From: Paludibacteraceae bacterium
GTDB lineage: Bacteria; Bacteroidota; Bacteroidia; Bacteroidales; Paludibacteraceae
Assembly (NCBI GenBank): GCA_024689005.1
Contig: JAILDU010000022.1
Span: 1-34,105, forward strand
DNA length: 34,105 nt
Reading direction: 5' to 3'
The notes below the pieces were generated by a model, which was not told where the DNA came from, ran no database searches, and was given only the letters and a program-made list of their open reading frames with translations. Made by a program: the position numbers and the translations under genes. This document shows, piece by piece, positions 16,511 through 24,600 of the stretch. Position 1 is the first letter of the stretch. The number at the start of each line of letters is the position of its first letter.

Positions 16511-16615
16511 TTGTCACTTTGTCGCTCTGTCGTTGTTTTATACCTTGTTTTAATATGTAAATCGCTGAAAAAGAAGCCTTTCCATAATAGCGACAAGAGC
16601 GACACAGCGACAACA
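16511..16615. repeat. GTCGCTCT-type repeats forming a large inverted repeat
   Basis: The left arm has GTCACTTT, GTCGCTCT and GTCGTTGT at 8-bp spacing (16513-16536). The right arm has GCGACA at 16590, 16599 and 16607. GTCGCTCTGTCG (16521-16532) is complementary to CGACAAGAGCGAC (16591-16603) apart from one extra base. It lies just upstream of the uvrB promoter, with array C further out. Confidence 0.65.
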
Positions 16616-16660
16616 CAAAAATCTTCCCTCTGACCATTCGTCCTTTTGCTATTCGCTTTT

Positions 16661-16715
16661 AACTAACTGTCAATCCTAGACTATACAGCGGTCAATCAGC
16701 CACTCTCAAGCCACT
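16661..16715 (-). repeat. 11-bp phased repeat array C (5 units)
   Basis: Read on the minus strand from 16715, the 11-bp units are AGTGGCTTGAG, AGTGGCTGATT, GACCGCTGTAT, AGTCTAGGATT and GACAGTTAGTT. The first two nearly equal the first two units of array A. The array sits between the terminator of the lipoprotein operon and the uvrB promoter. Confidence 0.75.
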
Positions 16716-16723
16716 ATCACAAC

Positions 16724-16754
16724 AAAAGCGGATGGCTCATAGCCACCCACTTTT
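16724..16754 (-). terminator. Terminator of the lipoprotein operon
   Basis: AAAAGCGGATGGCT (16724-16737) and AGCCACCCACTTTT (16741-16754) form a 14-bp stem with few mismatches and a 3-nt loop. On the minus strand it ends in CTTTTGTT. It starts 24 bp after the stop of the 183-residue lipoprotein gene. Confidence 0.75.
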
Positions 16755-16778
16755 CGTTTTTTGCTACGTCATCTCATT

Positions 16779-17330
16779 CTACTCCGCTGTCCATGTCCTG
16801 CCTTCCGCATCCACGAACCAAAGCAAACCTTTTCCTTTCTTTATTTTGGCAGTAGGCTTGTCGTCTTGTGACAGAATTATTTCGTCCACAAAGTACTTAA
16901 AGATCTTATAGTTGTCATATGATTTACTCCATGTGTCTTCATCGAAAAAATCAATTCTATATGATGCATTGACATTATAAGGTTTTGACTCAGATTGAAC
17001 ATAAACGCTAAACATGGCTCTGTCTATGCAAGTTATGCAAAACCTTAGTCCATCATTCCCATTGGAGTTAATACTGCTGAAACAAACATCCTTATCGGCA
17101 TTTTCTTTCCCACAATCACAATCTTTTCTACCACGATTATAGTTCTCTGATACATTTGAAACGACATATGTCATGGTATCTCCTGCACTAATGAAACGAA
17201 CGACTTCATTCTGTTGATATGGCGCGTAGGAATAAAATTCCTCCTTCGGAAAATCGTCCGGTACTAGGTACATATCACAACCACATACACAAATGACAAA
17301 TAATGTCATGAAATATAATTTCGTTTTCAT
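16779..17330 (-). CDS. Hypothetical lipoprotein (183 aa)
   Basis: I do not recognise a family. The N-terminus MKTKLYFMTLFVICVCGC is a lipoprotein signal with VCGC as lipobox, so Cys18 should be lipidated. The mature part has a cluster of Cys (CDCGK and CF, CITC, roughly residues 73-105) and ends in GRTWTAE. The preceding broken astacin has a similar GNTWTAQ segment near its end, which may be chance. It follows the 135-residue lipoprotein gene by 9 bp, and a terminator stands right after it, so it is the last gene of the unit. The gene is AT-rich compared with the housekeeping genes nearby, which is compatible with recent acquisition. Confidence 0.7.
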   Translation of the reverse strand: MKTKLYFMTLFVICVCGCDMYLVPDDFPKEEFYSYAPYQQNEVVRFISAGDTMTYVVSNVSENYNRGRKDCDCGKENADKDVCFSSINSNGNDGLRFCITCIDRAMFSVYVQSESKPYNVNASYRIDFFDEDTWSKSYDNYKIFKYFVDEIILSQDDKPTAKIKKGKGLLWFVDAEGRTWTAE

Positions 17331-17339
17331 AGAATTGAA

Positions 17340-17747
17340 TTATTTAACGAAGATGTATAACCAAACAGCCTTATCTGGTTTCTCTTTTATTGGGAAAACT
17401 TGCCAATCATCATTATTAATTTTCTTCATTTCTTTTATGGTTGTTCCTGATTTTGTAGTAAATTTCATTGTGCATAATACATGATTAGGCTTACATCTAT
17501 AGTCAGATTCTATTTTTCCATATAGATCAATGATAGCTGTGTCATTTACGTTTATCTCAATGGTATCCCTGAGATTGTGAACTTGCTCAGCAATGCTTTG
17601 TTGTAATGTATATGTAAGATATACACTTTCATTACTTTGGTTCACAATGTAAAATGTAGGTTGCATGTCAAAATAATCTACACCCAGCCAACATCCTGTC
17701 AAACTGATCATTGTTATCAGTCCTAATATGATTTTATTCGTTTTCAT
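17340..17747 (-). CDS. Hypothetical lipoprotein (135 aa)
   Basis: I do not recognise a family. The signal MKTNKIILGLITMISLTGC has a classical lipobox LTGC, with Cys19 as lipidation site. The mature part looks like a small beta-rich domain (FYIVNQSNESVYLTYTL near the start). The operon neighbours are a broken astacin protease upstream (9 bp) and another lipoprotein downstream (9 bp), so the three were once one transcription unit. Composition is AT-rich like its neighbours. A role as secreted effector or surface protein is only a guess. Confidence 0.7.
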   Translation of the reverse strand: MKTNKIILGLITMISLTGCWLGVDYFDMQPTFYIVNQSNESVYLTYTLQQSIAEQVHNLRDTIEINVNDTAIIDLYGKIESDYRCKPNHVLCTMKFTTKSGTTIKEMKKINNDDWQVFPIKEKPDKAVWLYIFVK

Positions 17748-17756
17748 AAGGTTGAA

Positions 17757-18206
17757 TTATTTAGTGTATATTTTTCGAATGTTAATAATGTCCTGGCTAC
17801 TCAAAGAGTCTCTTTGCGCAGTCCATGTGTTGCCATCCTTTTTTGTCATTGTAGGTTTTCCGTTTTTTGAAAAGGCATCACTACTATACATCATTATGGA
17901 ATTGAAATCAAAAGGTCCATATGCCTTTCCAATTTTCATAAACTGGGTTTGTTGGCCGGGTTCTATATTTTCAGTGTGTATAACTATATAGTCATCCCTA
18001 ACCGGTCATTGGTACTCGTGAATAAGGCCAAGGGTATGTCCCAATTCATGAAGGTAACTACCAAAGTCTGCGTACGTAGCCATATGCACATATGCCCAAG
18101 GAACGGCCCCTACTGATGATACTGATGTATAAGGCTCATTTTCTGTCTTTATGGAGATAACTCCAATAGGGTGGCGCGTTTCGATAAAACACTATTAACC
18201 TCATTC
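17757..18206 (-). pseudogene. Broken astacin-type (M12A) zinc metalloprotease
   Basis: The minus strand encodes the astacin zinc signature HELGHTLGLIHE (18050-18015) and, further on, the Met-turn SIMMY in the segment FDFNSIMMYSSDAFSKNG. Astacins continue the zinc motif with a sequence like QRPDRDDY; here the Arg codon is TGA (18006-18008), most simply a CGA to TGA change. Upstream, the catalytic-domain frame (TENEPYTSVSSVGAVPWAYVHMATYADFG, given here in the order read, about residues -29 to -1 of the motif) stays open back to about 18175. It then meets stops, while another frame (WNEVNSVLS) looks protein-like, suggesting a frameshift. The signal peptide and first part of the domain are missing. 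The promoter at 18219-18250 now abuts the remnant. An intact 60-codon frame from 17939 is only the C-terminal fragment. Confidence 0.8.
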
Positions 18207-18218
18207 CAAAATCCGCTG

Positions 18219-18250
18219 CAAAGATAATACATTTTTTTCAAAAATGCAAA
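18219..18250 (-). promoter_or_regulatory. Promoter reading into the astacin remnant and lipoproteins
   Basis: On the minus strand, TTTG (18250-18247), a 20-bp spacer with a 7-A run, and TAtcTTTG (18226-18219). Transcription would begin near 18212, at the truncated edge of the pseudogene. Confidence 0.8.
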
Positions 18251-18355
18251 TTTTATGCTTGGGAAAATGTTGGGATTTTTACTTATGGAGCCTCGATTTG
18301 TCTTCGATAAGACTCCGTATTTGTCTCGACTCGATTATGTTTGGGTCGAGGGTGC

Positions 18356-18390
18356 AAAAAAAATCCCCACACTCGGATGAGTGCAGGGAT
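18356..18390 (-). terminator. rplS terminator
   Basis: ATCCCCACACTC (18363-18374) pairs with GAGTGCAGGGAT (18379-18390) around a short loop. On the minus strand it is followed by eight T (18363-18356). It starts 14 bp after the rplS stop. The 18251-18355 interval holds only further small dyads such as CTCGAC/GTCGAG. Confidence 0.9.
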
Positions 18391-18403
18391 AAATTGTAAA
18401 TTT

Positions 18404-18757
18404 TTACTTTGTGCGGCGCTCCTGGATACGAGCTTTCTTTCCGGTACGCTCACGCAGATAGTACAGTTTAGAACGACGTACTTTACCGTACTTATTCACC
18501 GTAATGCTCTCAATGAACGGGCTGTCCATAGGGAAGATACGCTCAACTCCTACGTTACCACTCATCTTGCGAACGGTGAAGCGCTTCTTGTCTCCGCTAC
18601 CGTGGATGCAGATTACATCACCGCGGAACTCCTGAACACGCTCTTTGTTACCCTCTTTAATGCGGTAACCGATGGTTACCTGGTCACCTGCCTTGAATGC
18701 AGGGAATTCTTTCTTTTCGCCGGCAAATGCTTGCTCAGCAACTTTAATCAAATCCAT
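18404..18757 (-). CDS. rplS: 50S ribosomal protein L19
   Basis: This 117-residue protein is L19, which sits at the 30S-50S interface. The family signatures GDQVTIGYRIKEGNKERVQEF and the C-terminal RRSKLYYLRERTGKKARI are present (positions about 24-44 and 94-111). Length is normal (about 115-120). It is monocistronic here: a tRNA cluster with its own terminator lies upstream and a strong terminator follows. I could not find a consensus promoter in the 68 bp between the tRNA terminator and the start codon. In many bacteria rplS follows trmD, which is not the case here. Confidence 0.98.
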   Translation of the reverse strand: MDLIKVAEQAFAGEKKEFPAFKAGDQVTIGYRIKEGNKERVQEFRGDVICIHGSGDKKRFTVRKMSGNVGVERIFPMDSPFIESITVNKYGKVRRSKLYYLRERTGKKARIQERRTK

Positions 18758-18824
18758 TCTAATCGCTATTTTTATGGATTATTAACGACACGCTAAGCAT
18801 TTACTACTATTCGATAGTGCCCAT

Positions 18825-18855
18825 AAAAAGCGCCTCTAATGCAATCGCCAGAGGC
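18825..18855 (-). terminator. tRNA cluster terminator
   Basis: GCCTCT (18855-18850 on the minus strand) pairs with AGAGGC (18837-18832), followed by GCTTTTT (18831-18825). Two smaller hairpins precede it: GGACC/GGTCC near 18892-18905 and GGCAT/ATGCC near 18868-18882. Confidence 0.75.
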
Positions 18856-18919
18856 TTAACGTGTTCGGCATCTAAATGCCTAACTTTGCGGCAGGACCTT
18901 GGTCCTCCGTATAAAGCTG

Positions 18920-19003
18920 TGCGCAGGATGAGACTCGAACTCACACGATCTTGCGACCACTACCCCCTCAAAGTAGCGTGTATACCAATTTCACCACCTG
19001 CGC
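18920..19003 (-). tRNA. tRNA-Leu(GAG)
   Basis: Acceptor GCGCAGG/CCTGCGC (5' end 19003), anticodon stem CTACT/GGTAG with loop TTGAGGG giving anticodon GAG (18969-18967), a long variable arm typical of leucine tRNAs, T-arm loop TTCGAGT, and discriminator A at 18920. CCA is not encoded. It is the last of three tRNAs on this transcript. Confidence 0.95.
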
Positions 19004-19148
19004 TTTGTCGCAACTCGCTTGTGAAAATGTTTGTCACTATACAACAAAAGATCACCGCGGTTGCTTCTCTCCCCACCGCAAACACTTCGCTGTTTGTGTC
19101 AGGGACCCCAATAATTTAAGGAGCACGACGCTCGTCGGAACGTCCTCG

Positions 19149-19230
19149 TGCCCAGAACAGGACTCGAACCTGCACACCTCGCGGCATGCGCACCTGAAAC
19201 GCACGCGTCTACCAATTCCGCCATCTGGGC
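19149..19230 (-). tRNA. tRNA-Leu(CAG)
   Basis: Acceptor GCCCAGA/TCTGGGC (5' end 19230), anticodon stem TGCGT/GCGCA with loop TTCAGGT giving anticodon CAG, a long variable arm, T-loop TTCGAGT, discriminator A at 19149. CCA is not encoded. The 145-nt spacer to tRNA-Leu(GAG) is itself rich in hairpins. Confidence 0.95.
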
Positions 19231-19257
19231 TTGCGAACCCGGTCAGGGTTCATCTAG

Positions 19258-19293
19258 AAAAGAAAAGCAGGAACTTGGTCCTGCTCTTTTCCA
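19258..19293 (-). terminator. Hairpin with T run after tRNA-Gly
   Basis: On the minus strand, AGCAGGA and TCCTGCT form a stem followed by TTTCTTTT. It could be a partial terminator or a processing site between tRNA-Gly and the two tRNA-Leu genes. Confidence 0.6.
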
Positions 19294-19299
19294 TTTGTG

Positions 19300-19372
<73 letters not shown>

Positions 19373-19415
19373 ATATTTGAAGGATCACTTAGTGCTTCTT
19401 TTTCGAAAGCGGGTG

Positions 19416-19447
19416 CAAAAGTACTGCTTTTTTTTGACATGACCAAA
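19416..19447 (-). promoter_or_regulatory. tRNA cluster promoter
   Basis: On the minus strand, TTTG (19447-19444), a 20-bp spacer reading GTCATGTCAAAAAAAAGCAG, and TActTTTG (19423-19416). The spacer is nearly identical to that of the rpsL promoter (GTCATATC followed by eight A). Confidence 0.9.
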
Positions 19448-19490
19448 TTTTTAAGCAAAAAAAATCAAAAAAAGTGCATTTTCCTGTCTT

Positions 19491-20384
19491 TTATAGGCAC
19501 GCAAGACCCGAAAGCACGAGAGTACTGAACATTAATACGGGCATTTGAACATCTAACTGCCCTTCATCGTGCGTGAAGATGTAATATACATGCCATGCCC
19601 AAATCGGCAATATCAGTAGTGTCCAAAGATGACCCAAACAAGCAAAAATAACTAAACATATAACCAATAGGCATGTCTGATAAATCTTTCCTCCTTTCTT
19701 TCCCATCATGCTCGCGAGCGTGCGCTTCCCGTGCGCGCGATCATTACACATATCGCGCACGTTATTCAGATTCAGCACTCCTACTATCGGCAAACCCAAT
19801 GCAATCGCACCCCAAACCACTTCTGTCGTCATCGTCTGCGTCTGCAGATAATACGAACCCATCGTGCTCAATAGTCCGAAAAACAGAAAAACACCCAGGT
19901 CGCCCAAACCCATATAGCCGTAACTGTGTTTGCCGAGCGTATAAGTCATCGCGCCGATGATGGCCAGCAATCCTAATCCTAAAAAGACTATAGAATTGAT
20001 GACGGCCGATTGATCATTCGTCATTGCCGGTGAGGCCCAAAATGCCATAAAGACCAAAGCGGTACCGAACAACACCGACAAACCGATAAATAGCACAATC
20101 ATTCCTTTTATCTGCGCAAAAGTGAGCGTACCGGCTTGCAGTCCATAGGCTGCACGACCATGCTGGTTGGTGTCTGTGCCTTTTTGCGCATCGCCCAATT
20201 CGTTGGATAAGTTGCTCAATATCTGCAGACTCAGTGTGGTCAGAATGGCCAACCCGAATATGGCAAAAGAGAAATAATCCATAGCCAGCGTATTGCTTCT
20301 CCAAGCCAAACCCGTGCCGAGAATGATGCCGGACATAGAGAGCGGCAAGGTACGCAAACGAAGTGATTGAATAAATGGATTCAT
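19491..20384 (-). CDS. menA: 1,4-dihydroxy-2-naphthoate polyprenyltransferase MenA
   Basis: This 297-residue UbiA-superfamily membrane prenyltransferase joins DHNA to a polyprenyl diphosphate in menaquinone synthesis. Two Asp-rich prenyl-diphosphate/Mg sites are visible: NELGDAQKGTDT (61-72) and NNVRDMCNDRAHGKRT (207-222). About eight or nine hydrophobic segments are visible. ATG 20384 was chosen because the family N-terminus (FIQSLRLRTLPLS) follows directly; an upstream ATG at 20414 lies within the DUF486 gene. It starts 10 bp after that gene's stop, and both sit downstream of ttcA, so the three form an operon. No good terminator was seen; a T-rich region near 19440-19480 overlaps the tRNA promoter. 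Confidence 0.93.
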   Translation of the reverse strand: MNPFIQSLRLRTLPLSMSGIILGTGLAWRSNTLAMDYFSFAIFGLAILTTLSLQILSNLSNELGDAQKGTDTNQHGRAAYGLQAGTLTFAQIKGMIVLFIGLSVLFGTALVFMAFWASPAMTNDQSAVINSIVFLGLGLLAIIGAMTYTLGKHSYGYMGLGDLGVFLFFGLLSTMGSYYLQTQTMTTEVVWGAIALGLPIVGVLNLNNVRDMCNDRAHGKRTLASMMGKKGGKIYQTCLLVICLVIFACLGHLWTLLILPIWAWHVYYIFTHDEGQLDVQMPVLMFSTLVLSGLACL

Positions 20385-20394
20385 AGTGCGTGAG

Positions 20395-20766
20395 TTATTT
20401 AAATCCGAAAACAAAATATACGGCGCCTATTAGAAACAGGCATGCTACCAAGTGGTTCCAGCGCAAAGGCATATTGAATGCTACAGCGGAGAATACAACA
20501 AACACCAATAGTGTGATAACCTCCTGAATCACTTTGAGTTGCATCAACGAGAAAGGCCCACCGTTGCCGTCAAAACCTATTCGGTTGGCAGGCACTTGCA
20601 GACAATATTCAAAGAATGCTATCCCCCACGAAATGAGAATAACAAAAATCAGTGGTGTGGCATTGGAGAAAAAACCGAGATTTTGCAACTTCAAGTGGCC
20701 GTACCATGCCAGCGTCATAAAGATGTTTGACGCCAAAAGTAATAATATTGTATATAATGCTGTCAT
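20395..20766 (-). CDS. DUF486 / DMT-type small membrane protein
   Basis: This 123-residue protein has four hydrophobic segments (about 1-20, 35-55, 75-95, 100-120) and matches the DUF486 family by length and by the segment YGHLKLQN and the central EYCLQVPANRIGF. The family belongs to the drug/metabolite transporter clan and resembles small multidrug resistance proteins, but no transport substrate is known to me. It lies 7 bp after ttcA and 10 bp before menA, so it is co-transcribed with both. No functional link between the three is evident. Confidence 0.8.
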   Translation of the reverse strand: MTALYTILLLLASNIFMTLAWYGHLKLQNLGFFSNATPLIFVILISWGIAFFEYCLQVPANRIGFDGNGGPFSLMQLKVIQEVITLLVFVVFSAVAFNMPLRWNHLVACLFLIGAVYFVFGFK

Positions 20767-20773
20767 CTTTCCT

Positions 20774-21556
20774 TCACTCTTTCATCAGTGGTAAGTAGTC
20801 TGTTTTGATATTGCTCATCGCGCCGAACAAAGAATCTATTGCTTCGGGATTCAGACGTTTAATCTCCTCCAATAGTCCCTTTACTTTTTCGCGTGAACTG
20901 ACATGCTCGAATGGACAGAGTTTCTGCTGTTTCCGGTACTCGCGCAGTTCTGCATAACGCGCTATGTCCGCTTCGTCAATCAGATAGAGCGGACGAATCA
21001 GCGAAAGAGGCATCTTCTCCATCGGTAACATCGGCGGGATTGTTGCCATCGCGCCTTGATAAATCAGGTTCATCAGCAGTGTTTGAGCCACATCGTCTCG
21101 ATGATGACCAAAGGCAATCTTGTTGCAACCCAGTTCTTGCGCTACCTGAAAAAGCGCTTTTCTCCTATACCACGAGCATAGAAAACAGGGATTAGTCTCT
21201 CGTGCTCCTTTGCTCGTAGATTCATCAGCCGTCAGCTCTCCTATCTCTACATCGCGAATCAGCAGAGGTACTTTTGCTTCTGCGCAAAACTGCTCCAAAT
21301 ATGACAAATCGGTCTGGTAAGCACGTTCTTTGACGCGCACATGTACCGCCGTTACCTGAAACCGCGGCTTGTATATCTGTGCCCTGCGTCCGAGCAATTC
21401 TACCAACGCCAACGAGTCTTTACCACCACTCAAGCCAATGAGTATATGGTCGCCGTCGGCTATCAAACCATAGTCTGCACACGCCTTGTGAAAACGCTTG
21501 GTCAAGCGCGCCCGCAACTTCTCTGTTTCTATTTGTTCGGCTGTCTTCTCTTGCAT
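20774..21556 (-). CDS. ttcA: TtcA-family tRNA thiolation protein
   Basis: This 260-residue PP-loop ATPase resembles TtcA, which forms 2-thiocytidine at tRNA position 32 using an iron-sulfur cluster. The PP-loop SGGKDS is at 43-48. Three Cys match the cluster ligands of TtcA: C124 and C127 (CFLC) and C214 (KLCPFEH). HHRDD (151-155) is a further family motif. It is the first gene of the ttcA-DUF486-menA unit and has its own promoter at 21576-21607, which is embedded in the terminator of the upstream secreted-protein gene. Confidence 0.85.
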   Translation of the reverse strand: MQEKTAEQIETEKLRARLTKRFHKACADYGLIADGDHILIGLSGGKDSLALVELLGRRAQIYKPRFQVTAVHVRVKERAYQTDLSYLEQFCAEAKVPLLIRDVEIGELTADESTSKGARETNPCFLCSWYRRKALFQVAQELGCNKIAFGHHRDDVAQTLLMNLIYQGAMATIPPMLPMEKMPLSLIRPLYLIDEADIARYAELREYRKQQKLCPFEHVSSREKVKGLLEEIKRLNPEAIDSLFGAMSNIKTDYLPLMKE

Positions 21557-21575
21557 CGGTTGTACAAAAACGCTG

Positions 21576-21607
21576 CAAAATTACAACAAAAAAATGACAT
21601 ACGCAAA
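21576..21607 (-). promoter_or_regulatory. ttcA promoter, overlapping the upstream terminator
   Basis: On the minus strand, TTTG (21607-21604), a 20-bp spacer with a 7-T run, and TAatTTTG (21583-21576). The -33 box lies in the loop and 3' arm of hairpin 21598-21615. Confidence 0.85.
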
Positions 21608-21618
21608 CGCGTATGCCA
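21588..21618 (-). terminator. Terminator of the 1117-residue protein gene
   Basis: CATACGC (21598-21604) and GCGTATG (21609-21615) form a 7-bp stem, extended by TG/CA. On the minus strand seven T follow (21594-21588). It starts about 25 bp beyond the stop codon. Confidence 0.85.
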
Positions 21619-21642
21619 CTTTTCCGTTAATTCGTTAACTGC

Positions 21643-24600
21643 TTATCTTACTTGTGCACCTTGTGCGTTGTAGATCTTGCCGTCACGAACAATGTAGAGT
21701 TGACCGTCTAAGATCATCTTTCCGTTCTTGCTGTTGTCGATAACGATATGCTCGATGCCTTCTTTAGCATTCTCCGGAGTGATCTTGATAGCCTGGATGC
21801 AGAGTGCAGGCTGCGGCTCTTCTGCTCTTACACGTGCCGGCTTGGAGGTCGGCTCTACTACTGCATTCAGATAGAGTACTACGTGAACCGGAACTTCCAC
21901 GTCATATTCTACGTGTGCCCAACCGAAGGTCGTCTGAGTCAGCGAGATGGCTGCTTGACCTTCTATCTTCACGTTCAGCGTGTAACCCGGCAGAGTTACG
22001 CATTGGATGTCAATGGCACCCTTGCCTGCAGGTATATCAAATGTGATAGAACCCGGCAGAGCAGCTGCGAATGCGCTGGAACCTGGAACGAGGTTCTCCA
22101 GAGCTTCAGAAACTTGGTCTTCTGTCAGTACTGTCGAGATCTCCAGTTGACCCGTTGCTTCGTTGAAGTTATCCTCAACACCCAGGCTGATAACTACTTC
22201 TTCGCTACCGTCAGGCTGAGTTTGTGTGAAGTCGATAGTGGTTACTTCGTCGTCAGCAACAACGATAGGCATCGGGCCAATCTCAACTTCGCGTGCGAAT
22301 ACAGAGTTTGCTTCGTCGGTGAAGAAACCGCTTCTCTCATGATCCGGATCTTGGTAGTAGTGAACTCCCTTGGTGAGGAGTGCGATATTCTCATCCATCT
22401 CCAGCAGTTGAGTCTCTGCGGCGATACCGCCGAGTGTATCGTTGACGTTACCCGTATTGGTAGTCTTGGCGAGCAAGTGGCCATTACCGGTTACGGTCAG
22501 ACCTTGCCATGCGGATACGGCCGGAGTGTTTTCTCCGAACGATGCAACAGCGGTTACATCTACGCCGTCTATCGTGATCTCCTCAGCGCCTATCTGGATC
22601 ATTTGGCCGCTCAGGTACAACTCACCCTTCTTCTCGGTTCCGAAATTGAGACCAACTTCGCTCATGAAGCCCATATAAGTATTGGTGAACTCGCAGCGAC
22701 CGTTGATGACAACCAACAGCGGACCCATATCTTGGTTGTTTCCGTCTTCCAGTACAAGTCCTCCTTCGGCCATATGTGCGCTGCCTGCGAAGTCCATTAC
22801 CAGGTCGGTCAGTGTCAGAATGTGATGCTCTCTGTCATAAGCAGCCTTGCCGTTGCCGAGGATGTCTGCTGCATTCTCTTTGGTCACTTCAACGCCGCAC
22901 AAGCGAATCATGTATGGCATCTCAATGGCACCTATCTCTATCTCCTTAGCTTCTGCGCTGTGGTCGGAGTCGATGAAGAATCCGTGAGGAGCCTCGAAGT
23001 CATCGTTCTCAACCGGAACGAACTGTACACCCTCAGTGAGCAGAGCGAGGTTCTCGTCCAGAGTCATGTAATAGGTATGCATAGCTGCACCGTCCTCCGA
23101 AGTACACTTAACTGAGAAGTGAGCGCCGTTGGTGAGGCTAAGCTCTTTCGTGTAAACGGTGTACAACGAGTCTGCTGCGATAGTCGTAACGTCTGCGCCA
23201 TCAATGACGAGTGCGTCGGCATGAATCTGCTGACCGCGACCCGAAAGAATCAGGGTGTCACCGGTGATGGTGATACGCATTACGTTGAAGATGCCTTCAT
23301 TAGCGTTGCTGATTTCGCATTTACCCTTCACGTCAATCTTCAGACCTTCAATCTCGTTCATCGACTCGATGAATTGAGATGCATGGCCGTCGTACGTAGC
23401 CAAATCCAACTGGAGGTTATCGAGCGTCAGTACGGCAGTCTCGAAGTCGTAGTAAACCTTGCCGTTACCGAGAATATCGCTTGCATTCTCTTCGGTCACT
23501 TCCTGACCGAGAACAAAGAGCATAGACGGTATCTGCACCTTGCCTATCTCCACTTCCTTAGCCGGCTCGCTGTGGTCGGAGTCAATATAGAATCCGCCGT
23601 TACTGAATACATCCTCCTCGTCTTTGTAGAACTCAACACCTTCGCTGATGATGCCGATGCCGTAATCGAGGTCCAATATGTTGGCTACGATCGCTGTGCC
23701 GATAGTGTCATTTGCTCTTGCTATCAAATGACCATTGTTCTTGATTGCCAACGAGTCGGCGCGCATACACTCTTCCTCACCGCTGCAACTCAGTTCTACA
23801 TATGCGCCGTCAATAATCACTTTGTCGGTCCGTATTTGAGATGCTTTACCCGACATAATCAGCGTATCGCCCGTGATATTAACGCCCAGAGAACTCCATA
23901 TTCCGGCCGGAGTCTCGGTGAACTCGCACTTGCCGTTGATGACTATGTTCAGAACACCTCCGACTTCGTTCATGTCCTCAATTATCGGACCTTCTACGTC
24001 CGGCAATTGTAGCATGTTCAGACGTACTTCATTGAACGTAAGCGTGCGCGATTCTATATCATATTTCACTTGGTCACCCCATATCTCATCTGCGTTCGCT
24101 CTTGTCACTTCTATACCGAAGACGCGCAAACCGATATACGGTTCATCTACAACCAAAACATATTCAGCATGTGCCTGCCCATAGCATTGATTGCCGTGAG
24201 TAGTAGCATAGATAGTGGTCTCGCCGATGCCGTTAATGGTAATGTTGCCAAGGCTATCGACGGAAGCGATAGAATCGTAGAGAGATGACCACATGATATC
24301 CAAATCGTACGGATTATCCAATTGAAGACCCTCAAAAGGTTCGTTGTACATAGCATGGACGGTGTCCATATCGAATGAAAGCGATCCCTCTCTGAATATA
24401 GGTTCCTCGATATGAAGCATGTAAGCCACTGAACCGGCCTCATATTCATCGTTGCCGTCAAAGGCTGCAAAGATAACCGTTGTTCCCGTGTCGAGCGGAG
24501 TTATTTCTCCGGTCTGCGGATCAACGATGGCTATAGTATCCTTGTAATCAGAGTAATCAATATAGTAACGAATAGGCAAACCTTCCGGACTGATATTTGC

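Noticed and set aside
17757..17939. 60-residue frame as an independent small gene
   Set aside because: It is the C-terminal end of the broken astacin; the upstream zinc motif is in the same frame beyond the TGA.
21748..23115. 455-codon open frame opposite the large secreted protein
   Set aside because: Antisense shadow; Cys-rich and unlike any family, while the minus-strand protein has repeats and a signal peptide.
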